From positions 127,190 to 191,189 of the forward strand of contig JACKBC010000009.1 of NCBI GenBank assembly GCA_020634755.1: a stretch of DNA of 64,000 nucleotides, in the 5' to 3' direction. Both the position numbers and the translations under genes were made by a program. The notes below the pieces were generated by a model. It was not told the DNA's origin. It ran no database searches and saw nothing but the letters and a program-made list of their open reading frames with translations. This stretch comes from Caldilineaceae bacterium (GTDB lineage: Bacteria; Chloroflexota; Anaerolineae; Caldilineales; Caldilineaceae). Shown here piece after piece: positions 41,311 through 50,111 of the stretch (its first letter is position 1; every line of letters starts with the position of its first letter).

Positions 41311-42672
41311 TCAACCCACAATCTCCCGCGCCACCCGCACCATGGCCGCCAAACTGCGCTCCACATCCTCATCGGTCGTGGCCCATGAAGAGACGCTGAT
41401 GCGCATGGCGGCGCGGCCTTGCCAAACTGTAGAGCCGCACCAACAGGTTCCTTCCTGCTGAATGGCCTGGATGACGCGTTGCGTTGTTTCAGCGTCGCCA
41501 AAAGAAACCAATACTTGATTCAGCACCACGTCATTGAGGATTTCATAGCCGGCGGCCTGTAAACCTTGACCAAAACGGGTGGCCTGTTGGCAGTTACGTT
41601 CGATCATATGGGCCAGCCCCTGGCGTCCCAATGAACGCAAGGCGGCCCATACGTCAATCCCACGGGCGCGGCGCGACATTTCCGGCGTGTAGTGTAACGG
41701 CTCCCGCGGGCCATCTTGCAGCAGATAGGCCGCGCTGGCAGCCATGGAAGCGTGCAGATGTTCGGGTCGGCGTATGAAGACAAGCCCGCTATCATATGGG
41801 ACGTTGAGCCACTTGTGCCCATCAGTTGCCCACGAATCGGCCATTTCTAAACCCGCCGCCAGAGGAGCGCGTGCCGGCGCGGCCAATGCCCATAAACCAA
41901 AGGCGCCATCCACGTGCACCCAGGCGCCGGCCTGTTGCGCCGCCTGGCAAAGGTCCGCGGCCGGGTCAAATGCGCCGGTGTTGACGTTGCCGGCCTGGAT
42001 GCACAAAATCGTGTGCTCATTTAAGGCGGGCAGCGCGTCGGCGCGCATACGGCCCTGGCCATCCACCGGCACGCGGGTCACCCGCGCTCGGCCAAAACCA
42101 ATCATGCTCAGCGCTTTGAGCAGACTGGCGTGGACCTCGTCCCCCACCACCACTTGTAGCGGCGGCGCGCCAAAGAGCCCATCCGCCTCTACATTCCAGC
42201 CCTGGCGCTCAAATAGGGCATGGCGGGCCGCGGCTAGGGCGCTAAAGTTGGCCATGGTGGCGCCGGTTACAAAACCGCCGCCCGTTCCCGCCGGCAGTCC
42301 CAGCAACTCCACCAGCCAGCCCAGCGCAATCTGTTCCAACTGCGCCGCAATCGGCGACATGACGCTGAGACCGCCGTTTTGGTCCCAGGCCGCGGCCAAG
42401 AGCGCGGCGGCTTGCGCCGCCGGCAGCACACCGCCCGTCACAAAGCCAAAGTAGCGCCCGCCGCTGGTGGCCACCGTGGCCGGTGAGCCAATCTCATCCA
42501 GCATGTCCAGCACCTGTGCCGAATCGGTCGGATCGTCTGGCAAGGGTGTGTCTAATTCGGATAGCGCATCAAGCGCGGCGGGTGTGGGAAAAACCGTACG
42601 GTCATTGATGGCCGATGTGTATGCGCGAATACGGTTGTGGACATCGATCAATAGGCTTGAGTTGCTGTGCAT
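41311..42672 (-). CDS. Group II PLP-dependent amino-acid decarboxylase-like enzyme
   Basis: 453 residues. The PLP lysine is in ATDGHKWLNVPYDSG (Lys near 296), the stacking His in VGDEVHASLLKAL and the aspartate contact in VHVDGAFGLW. The family includes aromatic-amino-acid, glutamate and diaminobutyrate decarboxylases; FGFVTGGVLPAAQAAALLAA matches members with loose substrate assignment. It would remove CO2 from an amino acid in the cytoplasm. A good ribosome site is not seen. It is followed on the same strand only by a repeat region. Confidence 0.88.
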   Translation of the reverse strand: MHSNSSLLIDVHNRIRAYTSAINDRTVFPTPAALDALSELDTPLPDDPTDSAQVLDMLDEIGSPATVATSGGRYFGFVTGGVLPAAQAAALLAAAWDQNGGLSVMSPIAAQLEQIALGWLVELLGLPAGTGGGFVTGATMANFSALAAARHALFERQGWNVEADGLFGAPPLQVVVGDEVHASLLKALSMIGFGRARVTRVPVDGQGRMRADALPALNEHTILCIQAGNVNTGAFDPAADLCQAAQQAGAWVHVDGAFGLWALAAPARAPLAAGLEMADSWATDGHKWLNVPYDSGLVFIRRPEHLHASMAASAAYLLQDGPREPLHYTPEMSRRARGIDVWAALRSLGRQGLAHMIERNCQQATRFGQGLQAAGYEILNDVVLNQVLVSFGDAETTQRVIQAIQQEGTCWCGSTVWQGRAAMRISVSSWATTDEDVERSLAAMVRVAREIVG

Positions 42673-42786
42673 AATGGGAAACTTTCAATTTTGCAAAGGG
42701 GCGTGAATGAGCGTGAAAAAGCTCTTCCAAAAGGCAGCCGACCGAGTCATGCGGTCATCGTGTCAACCTGTCGCACTGTCGTCCTC

Positions 42787-43494
42787 TCAGCCACTCTGTC
42801 GATCCAGCCGCACCAGCCACTGCTGAATTGGCGCCATGTTGCGGCAATGTTCAAACAGGATATCGACCAGCTCTGGCCTGAATAGCGCCTCGGGGTCCAC
42901 TTGGGCCGAGGCATGTAGCCCGTTGTAGCGCAGCAGATGGGCGCGCGGATGGTTGTCATCAAAACCGCGCGGGACTTTTTTGTAATATTCGCCGCTAATC
43001 TCATAATCGCCGGCGCTTTGCACGGCGTCAATGACCTTTGTCAATTCTTGGCCCATTTTATCATCAGCCACGGCATTGCGGTAAGGCGTCAGCATCTCTT
43101 TGGGAAAGGTGAATTGGCCTGCATAAAGGCCCGCTCCTGCCGTGCCGGCCTGAAAACCAAAGGAGGGATTCTCCATTTTTTTACGATTGCCCTGCCACCA
43201 GATCATGGCTACGTTGGTTTTATAAGGCGTTTTGTCTGGAGAAAAACGGGTGTCCCGATAGATGCGCATGAGTGAACCAGCGCCATTGGCGCGCAGATCG
43301 TACTCGATGCCGGGGGCAATTTCTTGTAGACGTTCGCCCAGCGCAGCCACCAGCGCCAGCGCGGGCTGCTGTACATCTGCGCTGTAAATGTGTTTATTTT
43401 CCTCAAACCACGCTTTGTTGTTATTTTCAGCTAGATCCAGCAGAAAGCGGATGCCCTTTTTGGGAAAGCCATTAAATGTTTTGTTTTCGGTCAT
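42787..43494 (-). CDS. DUF2461-family protein (TIGR02453)
   Basis: 235 residues. FNGFPKKGIRFLLDLAENNN, KAWFEENK, RIYRDTRFSPDKTPYKTN, GLYAGQFTFPKEML and VPRGFDDNHP are diagnostic of the family. No function is established. CAGGAGG lies four bases before the ATG, a strong ribosome site. Single gene, 114 bases before the PLP decarboxylase on the same strand. Confidence 0.9.
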   Translation of the reverse strand: MTENKTFNGFPKKGIRFLLDLAENNNKAWFEENKHIYSADVQQPALALVAALGERLQEIAPGIEYDLRANGAGSLMRIYRDTRFSPDKTPYKTNVAMIWWQGNRKKMENPSFGFQAGTAGAGLYAGQFTFPKEMLTPYRNAVADDKMGQELTKVIDAVQSAGDYEISGEYYKKVPRGFDDNHPRAHLLRYNGLHASAQVDPEALFRPELVDILFEHCRNMAPIQQWLVRLDRQSG

Positions 43495-43760
43495 GGTTCC
43501 TCCTGATTCGCAAACGGATGTTCTAACCCAATAATATACTACGAAGCTCGATTGTGGAAATCAATCTGGGAAGGAAAGCCGCACTGGATGGCGCCCGTGT
43601 CTCTGCGCCACAAGCCGAAAAAGAGGATGCTGCCTAATTTTGCAATGGTCTTGAGGAACAGACAAAAGCGTGTGATAATATAGAGCAATTGGCCGTACTT
43701 TGTGGATGGTTCTTATAGCGGCACAGCGTGGCGCCGGGCGGAGGAAACGCGCAGAAACAA

Positions 43761-44276
43761 ATGATATTACCCAAGAAGCGAGACCCCAGGTTCATCACTG
43801 TGCGACGCGGTGGCGTCCTGCAAGATGCCGATCATCACCTGCTTGCGCTATGGGCGGCCACATGTGCGGAACACGTTCTGCACCTCTTCGAATCGGTACA
43901 GCCCGCCGACCAGCGACCCCGCCATGCGATTGCCCTAATTCGGGCGTGGACGCGCGGCGAGATCACCATGTCGCAATCTCGGGCGGCGGGAGGCCATGCC
44001 ATGGCTGCGGCACGCGAGTTGCGCGGCGCCGCGCGATACGCTGCATATGCGGCGGGCCAAGCGGCCGTGGTGGCGCATGTGGCTGCCCATGAGCTTGGGG
44101 CGGCGGCCTACGCAATCAAGGCCGTGCAGTCTGCTGCACCAGCGGGGGAAAGCCAGTCCGCCGGTCGCCGCGAATGCCAGTGGCAGCGTGCGCAGCTGCC
44201 GGAAGCGATCCGCGAACTTGTGCTGGATGATCAGCGCCTGCGCAATGACATCTGCTGGTCGGTGTTCGACTGCTAG
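43761..44276 (+). CDS. Imm5-like putative immunity protein
   Basis: 171 residues from MILPKKRDPRFITVRRGG. LLALWAATCAEHVLHLFESV, RPRHAIALIRAWTRGEITM, and an alanine-rich middle ending AYAIKAV then ECQWQRAQLPEAIRELVLDD are the pattern of an all-helical Imm5-like family in polymorphic-toxin literature, also often found as an orphan in environmental genomes. No toxin is encoded next to it. The gene is richer in GC than its surroundings. Its 3' end overlaps that of cydB by four bases in convergent orientation. Another frame (43700-44092) is open but lacks family resemblance. Confidence 0.7.
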   Translation: MILPKKRDPRFITVRRGGVLQDADHHLLALWAATCAEHVLHLFESVQPADQRPRHAIALIRAWTRGEITMSQSRAAGGHAMAAARELRGAARYAAYAAGQAAVVAHVAAHELGAAAYAIKAVQSAAPAGESQSAGRRECQWQRAQLPEAIRELVLDDQRLRNDICWSVFDC

Positions 44277-45490
44277 TGATAGTCTGGATTCATGGCGAGG
44301 AGAAAGGCGCAGGCGGCAAAGCCAATCATGCAGGCAATCGCAACAATATAGAGCGGACCAGGTGAGGTGGCAACCATGAGCCCCACCCCCACAAACAGAC
44401 ACGCCCCAGCGCCATAGCTCAGCAGCCGGCGGCGACTCTCTGTATTCCCGCGCTCGCGCGCAACCACCGCGACCACGGGCGGCGCTGTCCCTCCATCCAG
44501 TCGGCCATGCAAAAAGAGCCGAAAGAGCAGGACTAGCGACGGCAGTAGGATGACAGCGCCAATCGCGATGGCGACAATGACCGCCACCAGCGTTGTGCGA
44601 TCGGCGGCGGCCTGGCTCACGGTTAGCCCGGGCAGAAAGGTCGGCTGCTGGGCAACGCCCCAGCCCATAACAATCACGGCCACCGCGGCCGCGGCCGCCA
44701 CCCGTGCTGGCCCAAAGCGGTTGTTCCACACTAAGAACAAGGTCGTGATGCCCGCCACCGCCGAGGCGCTGAGCATGACGAGTCCCCAGCCACTGGTGAG
44801 CCCGGCCCAGATCGGGCGGGCATCCATATACATGATCCCCAGGCTGGCCATCGCCAGCCCACCAGTCACCACCCCAGCGCCCAACGCGCGCCAGCGGAAA
44901 TCATGTGCCAGCGCTTGCTCACCCCGACGATGGGCGTCGGCGGCCAGGTAGACCGCGGCCAGATAGCTTGAATTTGCCACCGCGAGCAGCCCAATGACAA
45001 TGGAGGCCGGGTTGAGCCAACTCGTCATCAGGTCGCCAGCCGCGTTGCCCACCGGTACGCGGCCGGAAGCGATGGCGCCGGCGACTGTGCCAAACGCAAA
45101 GGGAGTCAGAATCGATGACAGTGCAAAGACGCGCTCATCGATTTGCTGTACACGCGCGCCCGTGAGCTGGCCGCTCAGCGCATAGGAGGTGCCGCGCATG
45201 ATAATTCCCACGGCCGCGATCAACAAGGGCACGGCCAGGGTGGATACAATCGAGGCGTAGGCAACGGGGTATGCGGTCCAACAAACCACGAGCACAAAGA
45301 TCAGCCATACATGGTTGGCTTCCCATACGGGCCCCATGGTGTGCCGCGCGTGGGCGCGCGTCTCCGCCACGCTCGCCTGGCCCCCGCCCGCAAAGAGGGT
45401 CCAGAATCCAGCACCAAAGTCTGCCCCCGCCAGAATGTTGTAGGCGATCAGTCCAAGCAGGACAAATAAGATTGGGAGGTCAGTCAGCAT
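44273..45490 (-). CDS. cydB: Cytochrome bd oxidase subunit II
   Basis: 405 residues with about nine membrane helices. YNILAGADFGAGFWTLF and MGPVWEANHVWLIFVLVVCW are the hallmark N-terminal motifs, and AIASGRVPVG and WNNRFGPARVA follow the family. Subunit II pairs with CydA to form quinol:O2 oxidoreductase, which uses menaquinol and releases no protons by pumping. I use the ATG at 45490 with GGAG 8 bases upstream; the 18 extra codons of the longer frame are partly from the F3 element. The F3 insertion separates it from cydA. Confidence 0.92.
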   Translation of the reverse strand: MLTDLPILFVLLGLIAYNILAGADFGAGFWTLFAGGGQASVAETRAHARHTMGPVWEANHVWLIFVLVVCWTAYPVAYASIVSTLAVPLLIAAVGIIMRGTSYALSGQLTGARVQQIDERVFALSSILTPFAFGTVAGAIASGRVPVGNAAGDLMTSWLNPASIVIGLLAVANSSYLAAVYLAADAHRRGEQALAHDFRWRALGAGVVTGGLAMASLGIMYMDARPIWAGLTSGWGLVMLSASAVAGITTLFLVWNNRFGPARVAAAAAVAVIVMGWGVAQQPTFLPGLTVSQAAADRTTLVAVIVAIAIGAVILLPSLVLLFRLFLHGRLDGGTAPPVVAVVARERGNTESRRRLLSYGAGACLFVGVGLMVATSPGPLYIVAIACMIGFAACAFLLAMNPDYH

Positions 45491-45514
45491 TTTCGGCTCC
45501 GGTCTAATTGCAGC

Positions 45515-45662
45515 GTGTGCATAATCGCCTGCTCGAGTGGACATTTATTTCGTGGACCCACGTGCGACGCACTACCTACGAAAGTGACTGTTGTCCGGCT
45601 GCTATGGTGGGCAGTGCGACGCACGCTAAGCGTCTCTACTGCATTGCTATACTTATGCACAC
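45515..45662 (-). mobile_element. F3 element, copy b, between cydA and cydB
   Basis: 148 bp with GTGTGCATAA (45515-45524) and TTATGCACAC (45653-45662) at its ends. Inner inverted words CCACGTGCGACGCACTAC and GCAGTGCGACGCACGC form a second pair. Read in reverse it aligns along its whole length with copy a (51797-51943). It starts 25 bases upstream of the cydB ATG. Confidence 0.8.
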
Positions 45663-45711
45663 TGCTCCGGTTTAATTGCTATGTGAATGATTGGTTTTAG
45701 GCGCTACGCTG

Positions 45712-47088
45712 TCAATCGTTTTCCAACGCGTCAGACGATAGCGGGATACGGCCCAAGCGGCGCATGAGCCAGAGCACCGTTACGGCTAGAAAGGCGTAGA
45801 CAATCGCCAAGGCCGCATAGCCCAGGGGGATGCCGCTGGCCCCGGTGACCGCCTCTTCCGTCCGCATGAGCTGATAGACAATCCACGGCTGCCGCCCCAC
45901 TTCGGTGGTCACCCAGCCAGCAATAAGGGCAACCACCGATAGGGGGCCAGCCAGGAGAATACCCCCATAGAACCAGGGCCATGTGGGCATCCGTTGCCGC
46001 CGGAACCGGATATAGAGATAAAAGACGCCCAACAGCGCCAGGAACGTCCCAATCCCGACCATGGTCTGGAAGGCAAACCGAACCACATTGACCGGCGGCT
46101 GGTCTGTCACTGGCACGGAATTGAGCCCAACCACCGTTGCCGTAGGGTTGTGAAAGGCCAGCAAAGAGAGCATGTAGGGAAATTTGATGCCATAGCGCAC
46201 CTGCTCACCGTCATACCAACCGAGAACGTGGATGGGTGCACCGGCTGTGGTTTGGGCCAGCCCTTCCATGGCCGCCAGCTTAATCGGCTGTGCGTGGGCC
46301 ACCTCGCGCGCCGCCCAGTCACCGATGACCAGTTGCAGCGGCGCCGCAATCGACGCAACCGCCAGGGCAAAGCCCAACGCCGTCCGCTGGTAGCGACCGC
46401 GCTCCCCGCGCAAATAGCCCCACGCATAGACGCTGGCCAGCAGGAAGCCGACCACCACAAAGGCCGCAAAGTACATGTGGATCCAGCCGTGCCACAAGAA
46501 CGCGTTGCCAAACAGCGCCGTCCACGGATCTGCCTCCACCACAACCCCATCCTGCATAGTGAAGCCGCTGGGATTGTTCATCCAACTGTTGACAGCAATG
46601 ACAAAAAAGGAGCCGGTTGCGCCGGAAATAACAACGGGGATCCCGGTCAACAGATGTAGCCGTGGCGAGAGCCGATCCCACCCATAGACATAGATGGCGA
46701 TAAAGATCGCCTCGACAAAAAAGGAGAAGCCCTCCAGCGCAAAGCCAAGCCCAAACACACTGGCATAGGTTGCCATAAAACCCGGCCACAGCATCCCCAA
46801 CTCGAAGCTGAGAATCGTGCCGGTGACCACACCCACAGCAAATAAGCTAATCATTACCTTGGACCAGCGTCTAGCCAGCTCACGGAACACGCGGTCACCG
46901 CTCTGCAAATAGCGCCACTCGGCATACAAAACCATGATCGGAAAGGCAATGCCAAAGCAGACAAACGGAATGTGTACGATTAACGAGAGTGCCTGCAATT
47001 GGCGGGCTTCAAAGAGATAGGCTTGGTCGACCGGTGGAATTGGACCGGTTGCCACCACGCTCATTCCTGCAAACAACAAATCTAACAT
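45712..47088 (-). CDS. cydA: Cytochrome bd oxidase subunit I
   Basis: 458 residues. LIVHIPFVCFGIAFPIMVLY with the axial His, SFELGMLWPGFM, LEGFSFFVEAIF (conserved Glu), SGATGSFFVIAVNSWMNNP and the GRQPW block are all present. The quinol-binding loop is short, as in the non-Proteobacterial type. CydA carries hemes b558, b595 and d and performs quinol oxidation and O2 reduction at low oxygen. It is the first gene of a cydAB pair, whose second gene lies beyond a 221-base gap that includes an F3 element. Confidence 0.93.
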   Translation of the reverse strand: MLDLLFAGMSVVATGPIPPVDQAYLFEARQLQALSLIVHIPFVCFGIAFPIMVLYAEWRYLQSGDRVFRELARRWSKVMISLFAVGVVTGTILSFELGMLWPGFMATYASVFGLGFALEGFSFFVEAIFIAIYVYGWDRLSPRLHLLTGIPVVISGATGSFFVIAVNSWMNNPSGFTMQDGVVVEADPWTALFGNAFLWHGWIHMYFAAFVVVGFLLASVYAWGYLRGERGRYQRTALGFALAVASIAAPLQLVIGDWAAREVAHAQPIKLAAMEGLAQTTAGAPIHVLGWYDGEQVRYGIKFPYMLSLLAFHNPTATVVGLNSVPVTDQPPVNVVRFAFQTMVGIGTFLALLGVFYLYIRFRRQRMPTWPWFYGGILLAGPLSVVALIAGWVTTEVGRQPWIVYQLMRTEEAVTGASGIPLGYAALAIVYAFLAVTVLWLMRRLGRIPLSSDALEND

Positions 47089-47113
47089 AACAGAGTTCCC
47101 AATATCTTCATGG

Positions 47114-47150
47114 CCTACGCAGCGCCCGTTGCTTGCCAGGCTTGCGTCAG
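47114..47150 (+). mobile_element. F2 element, shortened copy
   Basis: CCTACGCAGCGCCCGTTGCT and GCCAGGCTTGCGTCAG are the two ends of F2 with most of the interior missing. It lies 26 bases upstream of cydA, on the promoter side. Confidence 0.6.
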
Positions 47151-47221
47151 CCCTATTTTATAGATTCAATGACCACCTGTACGATTCCGCGATGTGCAGG
47201 GCTATAAGCAACCGAAGTCGT

Positions 47222-49558
47222 TCAATCGGTGGTTGCCGCGGTTGGGGTGATGCGAACCTTTACATGCTTCATGAGCGGTTGGTTACTCTGTTGGCTGTAG
47301 TCGGCAATGCCAATCAGGGCGTTCATTTCGGGCATGTAGCCCGCGACGCTGCCGCGCGGCAGATTATAGCGCAAGGCGCGATAGGCGGAGAGGCGGCGCC
47401 GCGTGCCATCCTTGGATGTCGCCTCAATGTCGACGAGGGTACCCTCCTGGATGCCACGGGCCTGCATATCTTCAATATTCATGAGGACCAAGGTACGCAA
47501 ATTCTTTATACCCCGGTAGCGGTCGTTGTCCGAATAGATGGTGGTGTTCCACTGATCGTGGGAGCGCAGCGTCTGGAGGACGAGCACATCGTCATCTGCT
47601 GGTAGCACGTTGGGCAACGCCGCGGCGGAGAACTCGGCGCGTTCAGATGGGGTGAGGAAGACTAATTCCCGCGCTGGCTGCCGGATGCGGAAACCAAGGG
47701 GCTGACGCACGCGCCGGTTGAAATCCTCGAAGCCGGGTAATGTTTTGGCCATTGTGTCACGAATTCGATCATAGTCGTCGATGTACTCTTCCCAGGGCGT
47801 GGTGCTGTTGGGCAGCGTTGCCCGGGCCATGCCTGCAATGATCGCCGGCTCGGACAGCAAATGGGGTGAGGCTGGTGGTCGCATCCCCTGCGACAGATGC
47901 ACCATGCTCATGGCATCCTCAACCGAGATGCCCTGCACGCCACTCTGTTGCTGGTCCTTTTCGGTTCTGGCAATACAGGGCAGGATGAGCGCGGCCTTGC
48001 CATGTTCCAGATGACTGCGGTTGAGCTTGGTGCTAACGTAAACGGTCAATTCGCACTTGCGCAGCCCCGCTGCCGTGTAAACACTGTCGGGCGCGGCTTG
48101 GGCAAAGTTGCCGCCCATGCCCATGAATACCTTGAGCGCGCCCTGGTGCATTGCTTCAATGGCCGCTACCGTGTCCAGCCCATGCGCGCGCGGCGGGGTG
48201 ATCCCACAAACCTTGGCCAGCTGATCCAAAAATTCAGCGGTCGGCTGATGGTCAATGCCACAGGTGCGGTTGCCCTGTACATTACTGTGGCCGCGGACCG
48301 GCGAGGGGCCGGCGCCTTCACGCCCCAGGTTGCCCCGCAAGAGCAAGACATTGACAATCTCGCGGATTGTGTCCACGCCATGTTCGTGTTGGGTGACCCC
48401 CAAACACCAGCTAATCAACGTGCGATCGGCGTGGGAGTAGATCTCTGCCGCCTTGCGGATGTCGGCCTCAGGCAGGCCCGATTGCTCCACCAATTCGGAC
48501 CAGGAGGTAGCTGCACACAGCGCGCGATATTCATCAAAGCCAGTTGTATAGCGCTCAATGAAATCGAGATCTAGTGCCTTGGGATTACGTTCGGCCTCTT
48601 CTAGCACCGCCTTGGCAATGCCGCGCATGAGGGCCATGTCGCCCCCCGGCCGGATCTGGAGATTCAAAGTACTCGTAGGCGTGGCGCGCATGAGGGCCAT
48701 GTCGATAAATTCATGGGGAATAATGGCTTTGCGCGCCCCCGCCTCGACAAGCGGATTGACATGCACAATCTGCGCGCCGCGTTGATAAGCGTTGGTCAGC
48801 GCCGTTAGCATCCGTGGGGCATTAGATGCCGCATTCACCCCCATGATGAAAAGGGCGTCGGCGCGCTCCCAATCCTCGAGGGCAGCCGTGCCTTTGCCCG
48901 TACCCAGCGCCGCTTCCAGCGCGCTTCCCGATGCGCGGTGACACATGTTGGAGCAATCGGGCAAGTTATTGGTGCCATACTCACGCGCCATGAGCTGATA
49001 GAGGAATGAGGCCTCGTTGCCCAGCCGGCCAGAGGTATAGAAGGCGGCCTCGTTGGGCGAGTCGAGCGCGCGCAGATGTTCGCCAATGAGATTGAAGGCA
49101 TCTTGCCAGCTGATCGGCACATAGTGGTCGCTGGCGCTGTCATAGACCAGGGGCTCGGTCAGTCGCCCTTGGTCTTCCAACGCAAAATCGGTCCATGTGG
49201 AGAGTTCGCTGACGGTGTGCGCGGCAAAGAAATGGCGGTCGACCCGTTTCCCGGTCATTTCCCAAGTAACGTGCTTGATGCCATTTTCGCAGATGTCTAG
49301 CTTGAGCCCTTTCAGCGCATCGGGCCATGCACAGCCAGGACAGTCAAAGCCGCCATCCTCATGGTTCATCTTTAAGATGGCTTTGGGGCCCTGTATCCAT
49401 TCATTTTCACGCGCGATGAAGCGCATGACGGCATTGGCTGCTCCCCACCCCGCTGCGGGATGCGTATAATCATGCTGCGACCACTGGCCAGAAACGGGTG
49501 GCCCTTCGCCGCCATCGGCAGATTTACGTTCAACGTTAGCCTTGTTTTTGTCTGACAT
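47222..49558 (-). CDS. Molybdopterin oxidoreductase, YdeP/FdhF-like
   Basis: 778 residues. The family begins with CPGCAWP (Cys73, Cys76) in place of the four-Cys iron-sulfur motif, followed by the molybdopterin domains: AFYTSGRLGNEASFLYQLMA, PDCSNMCHRASGSAL, GVNAASNAPRMLTA, EHGVDTIREIVNVLLLRGNL and GRKGAGPSPVRGHSNVQGNR-like FGREGAG. These are YdeP-type (TIGR01701) relatives of formate dehydrogenase; E. coli YdeP is linked to acid resistance, and the reaction is unknown. No signal sequence is present. It is the gene next to cydA on the same strand, so a shared low-oxygen or acid response is plausible. Confidence 0.85.
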   Translation of the reverse strand: MSDKNKANVERKSADGGEGPPVSGQWSQHDYTHPAAGWGAANAVMRFIARENEWIQGPKAILKMNHEDGGFDCPGCAWPDALKGLKLDICENGIKHVTWEMTGKRVDRHFFAAHTVSELSTWTDFALEDQGRLTEPLVYDSASDHYVPISWQDAFNLIGEHLRALDSPNEAAFYTSGRLGNEASFLYQLMAREYGTNNLPDCSNMCHRASGSALEAALGTGKGTAALEDWERADALFIMGVNAASNAPRMLTALTNAYQRGAQIVHVNPLVEAGARKAIIPHEFIDMALMRATPTSTLNLQIRPGGDMALMRGIAKAVLEEAERNPKALDLDFIERYTTGFDEYRALCAATSWSELVEQSGLPEADIRKAAEIYSHADRTLISWCLGVTQHEHGVDTIREIVNVLLLRGNLGREGAGPSPVRGHSNVQGNRTCGIDHQPTAEFLDQLAKVCGITPPRAHGLDTVAAIEAMHQGALKVFMGMGGNFAQAAPDSVYTAAGLRKCELTVYVSTKLNRSHLEHGKAALILPCIARTEKDQQQSGVQGISVEDAMSMVHLSQGMRPPASPHLLSEPAIIAGMARATLPNSTTPWEEYIDDYDRIRDTMAKTLPGFEDFNRRVRQPLGFRIRQPARELVFLTPSERAEFSAAALPNVLPADDDVLVLQTLRSHDQWNTTIYSDNDRYRGIKNLRTLVLMNIEDMQARGIQEGTLVDIEATSKDGTRRRLSAYRALRYNLPRGSVAGYMPEMNALIGIADYSQQSNQPLMKHVKVRITPTAATTD

Positions 49559-49778
49559 GAGGTTTCCAATCTGTGCAATGTGATCTGTGGTATGAAGCAG
49601 AAGGCGATATCCAAACTGGTCCCAAGTTTAAATCGAGAAGAAGCTTTTTGCTGCTCCTCGATTATAGGCAGAATTGGGCATCGATGCCCTTAGCATGCAC
49701 CCGAACGTCAGCCATAGACACTACCTATAGATAGCAAAGAGATACAAGAGTAGGTACGTATTCCCACCACCTATTTAC

Positions 49779-49808
49779 GTTGTTTACATATTTGTGTTGT
49801 TTGCATAT
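49779..49808 (-). promoter_or_regulatory. Tandem 13-base direct repeats upstream of the YdeP-like gene
   Basis: GTTGTTTACATAT (49779) and GTTGTTTGCATAT (49796) match at 12 of 13 positions with a 17-base spacing, about 220 bases upstream of the start codon. They may be a regulator site. Confidence 0.4.
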
Positions 49809-49820
49809 GGGCGCGCGGGC

Positions 49821-49973
49821 TTATTGATAGTCGATACCGAACTTTTCATTTCTGATGCGCCGAAACGCTTGCGGCCAGAGCACCCGTTCGTGGTATGTTT
49901 TGATTCTGGCGGCGATCTCTTGCGCTGACTCGATATCGCGATCGACCTCCAGATCATAGATTCTGATGTGCAT
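49821..49973 (-). CDS. Possible 50-residue protein of unknown function
   Basis: A short frame starting ATG at 49973 and ending TAA. The product begins MHIRIYDLEVDRDIESAQEI and ends RRIRNEKFGIDYQ; its amphipathic, charged composition looks more protein-like than the surrounding DNA. There is no clear ribosome site and I recognise no family. It could be the surviving end of a longer gene. A perfect hairpin lies 33 bases upstream. Confidence 0.35.
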   Translation of the reverse strand: MHIRIYDLEVDRDIESAQEIAARIKTYHERVLWPQAFRRIRNEKFGIDYQ

Positions 49974-50005
49974 GCACTTGCTCAATTTGAGCGCTGGCCA
50001 TGCCC

Positions 50006-50038
50006 GCGGCGCGAACGCTCACGAAGCGTTCGCGCCGC
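50006..50038. repeat. Perfect 14-bp hairpin
   Basis: GCGGCGCGAACGCT (50006-50019) and AGCGTTCGCGCCGC (50025-50038) are exact complements around a 5-base loop. No T-run follows on either strand. Confidence 0.8.
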
Positions 50039-50111
50039 TCCAGTTCCGCGAGCGGGCACAATAGACCGACAAAAGTTATCCTAAAGTGGGCCAAGATAAA
50101 ACAGATTCGGT

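Larger units (their letters stand above)
49559..50111. other. Intergenic region with tandem operator-like repeats and a strong hairpin
   Basis: 553 bases between the YdeP-like gene and the carboxylesterase. It holds two copies of GTTGTTT(A/G)CATAT (49779-49791 and 49796-49808), a small reading frame (49821-49973, minus strand) and a perfect 14-bp hairpin (50006-50038). The rest is unremarkable. Confidence 0.6.

Noticed and set aside
43700..44092. Alternative frame of 130 codons over the Imm5-like gene
   Set aside because: Arg/Cys-rich with no family pattern; the overlapping frame carries the Imm5-like motifs.
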